Shown piece by piece: positions 6,155 to 7,931 of a stretch of DNA of 7,931 nt. Under the pieces are notes generated by a model. It searched no databases, was not told the origin of the DNA, and saw nothing but the letters and a program-made list of their open reading frames with translations. How positions within the stretch are numbered: the first letter of the stretch is position 1; every line of letters begins with the position of its first letter. This DNA is from Acidobacteriota bacterium (GTDB lineage: Bacteria; Acidobacteriota; Terriglobia; Terriglobales; SCQP01), in assembly GCA_021818645.1 (NCBI GenBank), contig JAKATS010000102.1:1-7931 (forward strand), given 5' to 3'. The translations under genes and the position numbers were made by a program.

Positions 6155-6183
6155 TTGACACGCAAATTCCATATCGGTACTTT
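6155..6183 (+). promoter_or_regulatory. Sigma70-like promoter candidate in the element/host junction
   Basis: A perfect TTGACA at 6155-6160 is followed after 17 nt by TACTTT at 6178-6183, a weak -10 that keeps T1, A2 and T6. It points rightward, toward the 3' end of the oppositely oriented efflux gene, so any transcript would be antisense to that gene. No convincing plus-strand gene follows within the window. It may be a relic, a chance match, or a promoter cut off from its original gene by insertion of the element. Confidence 0.25.
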
Positions 6184-6283
6184 AGCCTTGGTTCCTGACG
6201 GTTTACATAATCATGCGGGTTTTCGGCCAGCGCTGAGTTTATTGCGGTTTGAGCGCGTGAGTCCGAGAACACTATGTATTATG

Positions 6284-7931
6284 TTAACTTTTAGCCGGGG
6301 CCGGAATGGGATGGTCCTGACGGCGGTATCTGAGCGCCCATAACCGCAACCGGTCCATATACAAATAGATCACCGGAGTGGTAAATAAGGTCAGCAACTG
6401 CGAAACCAGAAGGCCGCCGACGATGGTCACCCCTAGCGGCTTGCGAAACTCCGAACCCATACCTGTGCCGAGCGCCAGCGGCAGAGCGCCGAACATGGCC
6501 GCCAGCGTGGTCATCAGAATAGGACGGAAACGCAGCACGGCAGCTTCATAAATGGCGGCATCGGGCGAAAACTGGCGCTTGCGTTCGGCATCGAGCGCGA
6601 AGTCAATCATGATAATTGCGTTTTTTTTCACAATCCCAATCAACAACAGAATGCCGATCAGGGCGATCACCGTGAGCTGGAGATGAAACACCAGCAGTGC
6701 CAGCAGCGCGCCTACGCCGGCAGAAGGCAGCGTGGAAAGTATGGTGATGGGGTGAATGTAGCTTTCATATAGAATGCCGAGCACGATATAGACCGCAATC
6801 AGCGCAGCGGCGATCAGATACGGCTCGTTAGCCAGTGAAACCTGGAATTGCTGGGCGGTGCCGGCAAAGCTGGCTTTAAAGCCCGGCGGCGGATGCAACC
6901 GGGCCTCGGCGGCGGTGACCGCGGTGACCGCGGCGCCGAGCGAGGAGTTGCGGGCCAGATTGAACGACAGAGTCACGGCCGGCATCTGGCCCTGATGATT
7001 CACCTGCAGGGCGGTATTGCTGGGCACGGCTCGTACCAGTTCTTTCAGCGGAATCATCTTTCCGGAACTCGATGGCACATCAAGATCGCTGAGCACACCA
7101 GGATCGCGGCGAAAGCGCCGGGGTACGGTGAGCACCACATGGTATTGGTTCAGGCCGGTATAGATGGTGGAGACTTCGGCCTGGCCAAAGGCGTCATACA
7201 AAGTTCGATCCACAGCCTGCATGGGCACGCCCAGCCTGGCGGCCAGGACCCGGTTCACGATCAGCCGCAGTTCAAGGCCGGAATATTGCTGATCGGTGTT
7301 GACGTCGCGCAGCATGGGAAGTTTGCGCAGGGCGGCGAGTACGCGCGGCGACCACTGCCGGAGTTCGGAGAGGTTGTCGTCTTCCAGGGTGTATTGATAT
7401 TGCGAACCGGTGAGCCGGCCGCCGATGTTGATGTCCTGAATTGGCTGCATGAACAGGCGCACGCCGGGCACCCGAGTTAAGCGCGGCCGCATCTGGGCAA
7501 TAAAGGCAGCTGAGCTGATCTTGCGCTGGCTAAGCGGCTTGAGCTGGATAAACATGCGGCCGATGTTCAGTCCCCCGCCCCCGCCGGTAAACGAGGCAAC
7601 GGTTTGCACAGCGGGATTTTTCAATACCGTATCCACCAGTTGTTTTTGTTTCCGGGCCATGGCGTGAAAGGAAATATCCTGCTCCGCCTGGACCATGCCC
7701 ATCACGCGGCCGGTATCTTCCTGGGGGAAAAATCCTTTCGGCACGGCGATATAGAGATAGATGGTGAGGATGGCGGTGGCGATCGTCACCGCCAGTGTCC
7801 AGGGCGCGTGGCGCAGCACCCAGCGCAGCGCTACGGCATACGCGCCGCGCAATTGTTCGAAGCCGCTTTCTGCAGCCCGGTACAGCCAGTTATGCCGGCG
7901 CCCTTTTTCCTGCTGCAGGAAATGGGCGCAA
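6284..7931 (-). CDS. RND (HAE1) multidrug efflux transporter, MdtB/MdtC type, C-terminal part (5' end outside window)
   Basis: About 549 codons of an inner-membrane proton-driven exporter are visible, roughly the second half of a family normally about 1,030-1,050 residues long. The frame is open from the right edge (first whole codon ends at 7930) to TAA at 6284-6286. Signs of the family: the LRWVLRHAPW helix leading to FFPQEDTGRVMG, the QAEQDISFHAM pattern, QDINIGGR, YQYTL, DVNTDQQ, VNHQGQMPAVTLSFNL, SFAGTAQQFQ, then the membrane bundle with VYIVLGILYESYIHP, STLPSAGVGALLAL, IALIGILLLIGIVKKNAI, LRFRPILMTTLAA and TIVGGLLVSQLLTLFTTPV. These closely follow the E. coli MdtB/MdtC subfamily as I know it. 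The second lysine of IVKKNAI matches the AcrB Lys940 proton-relay position; the aspartates of helix 4 lie outside the window. It would work with a periplasmic adaptor and an outer membrane channel, not seen here. The frame is intact and appears functional. Confidence 0.95.
   Translation of the reverse strand, partial: CAHFLQQEKGRRHNWLYRAAESGFEQLRGAYAVALRWVLRHAPWTLAVTIATAILTIYLYIAVPKGFFPQEDTGRVMGMVQAEQDISFHAMARKQKQLVDTVLKNPAVQTVASFTGGGGGLNIGRMFIQLKPLSQRKISSAAFIAQMRPRLTRVPGVRLFMQPIQDINIGGRLTGSQYQYTLEDDNLSELRQWSPRVLAALRKLPMLRDVNTDQQYSGLELRLIVNRVLAARLGVPMQAVDRTLYDAFGQAEVSTIYTGLNQYHVVLTVPRRFRRDPGVLSDLDVPSSSGKMIPLKELVRAVPSNTALQVNHQGQMPAVTLSFNLARNSSLGAAVTAVTAAEARLHPPPGFKASFAGTAQQFQVSLANEPYLIAAALIAVYIVLGILYESYIHPITILSTLPSAGVGALLALLVFHLQLTVIALIGILLLIGIVKKNAIIMIDFALDAERKRQFSPDAAIYEAAVLRFRPILMTTLAAMFGALPLALGTGMGSEFRKPLGVTIVGGLLVSQLLTLFTTPVIYLYMDRLRLWALRYRRQDHPIPAPAKS

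Noticed and set aside
6230..6258. GCGCT...AGCGC inverted repeat as a terminator between the convergent genes
   Set aside because: Five-pair stem with a long loop and no following T-run on either strand.
6193..6323. Repeated TCCTGACGG at 6193-6201 and 6315-6323 as a possible attachment-site repeat
   Set aside because: Only nine bases and the second copy lies inside the efflux coding sequence; too short to separate from chance.
6155..6343. 62-codon plus-strand reading frame starting with TTG in the junction
   Set aside because: Overlaps the 3' end of the efflux gene, shows no domain and has a rare start codon sitting inside the promoter candidate.
6848..7480. 210-codon plus-strand reading frame opposite the efflux gene
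   Set aside because: Antisense to a strongly conserved RND transporter; His/Gly-rich composition typical of a shadow frame.

Overview
The window (about 7.9 kb, mostly GC-rich) has two parts that converge. Positions 1 to about 6139 hold eight tightly packed plus-strand genes that read as the structural and lysis end of a phage or prophage-like element. Positions 6284-7931 hold the 3' two-thirds or so of the second half of a minus-strand RND multidrug efflux transporter of the MdtB/MdtC type, an ordinary chromosomal gene. The host looks like a GC-rich Gram-negative bacterium. The export signals ending in ...AQ or ...GQS and the gene style would fit Acidobacteriota, but that is a guess from style, with no marker gene to prove it. 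No rRNA, tRNA, CRISPR array, transposase or integrase is visible.

Phage-like part, left to right: the C-terminal end of a beta-rich protein (3-341); a FlgJ-type glucosaminidase (338-877); a small beta-rich protein (858-1364); an exported two-domain beta-rich protein with a Sec signal peptide (1351-2154); a 49-residue single-span membrane protein (2158-2307); a 262-residue protein with a glycine-rich hydrophobic segment and a C-terminal membrane anchor (2309-3097); an 835-residue tailspike/fibre-like beta-helix protein that also starts with a Sec signal peptide (3094-5601); and a lytic transglycosylase ending in a C-terminal membrane anchor (5606-6139). Five of the seven junctions are overlaps of 4 to 20 nt and the other gaps are 1 to 4 nt, so this is one translationally coupled operon.

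Two unlike murein hydrolases, several membrane-spanning or exported proteins and a receptor-binding-type beta-helix protein together suggest a virion or particle built at, or containing, a membrane. A tail-less membrane-containing phage resembling PRD1 in principle is one reading; a tailed prophage with a membrane-rich lysis/adsorption module, or a filamentous-like element, are others. The decisive genes (major capsid protein, packaging ATPase or terminase, portal) would lie left of position 1.

The spike gene is a base-composition mosaic: its N-terminal third and C-terminal module are about 53-65% GC, while the central beta-helix part falls to about 42-50% in most rows, with the drop beginning where the beta-helix domain begins. 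This looks like a swapped receptor-binding module. The 144-bp gap between the transglycosylase and the efflux gene is the likely element/host boundary and carries one sigma70-like promoter candidate.
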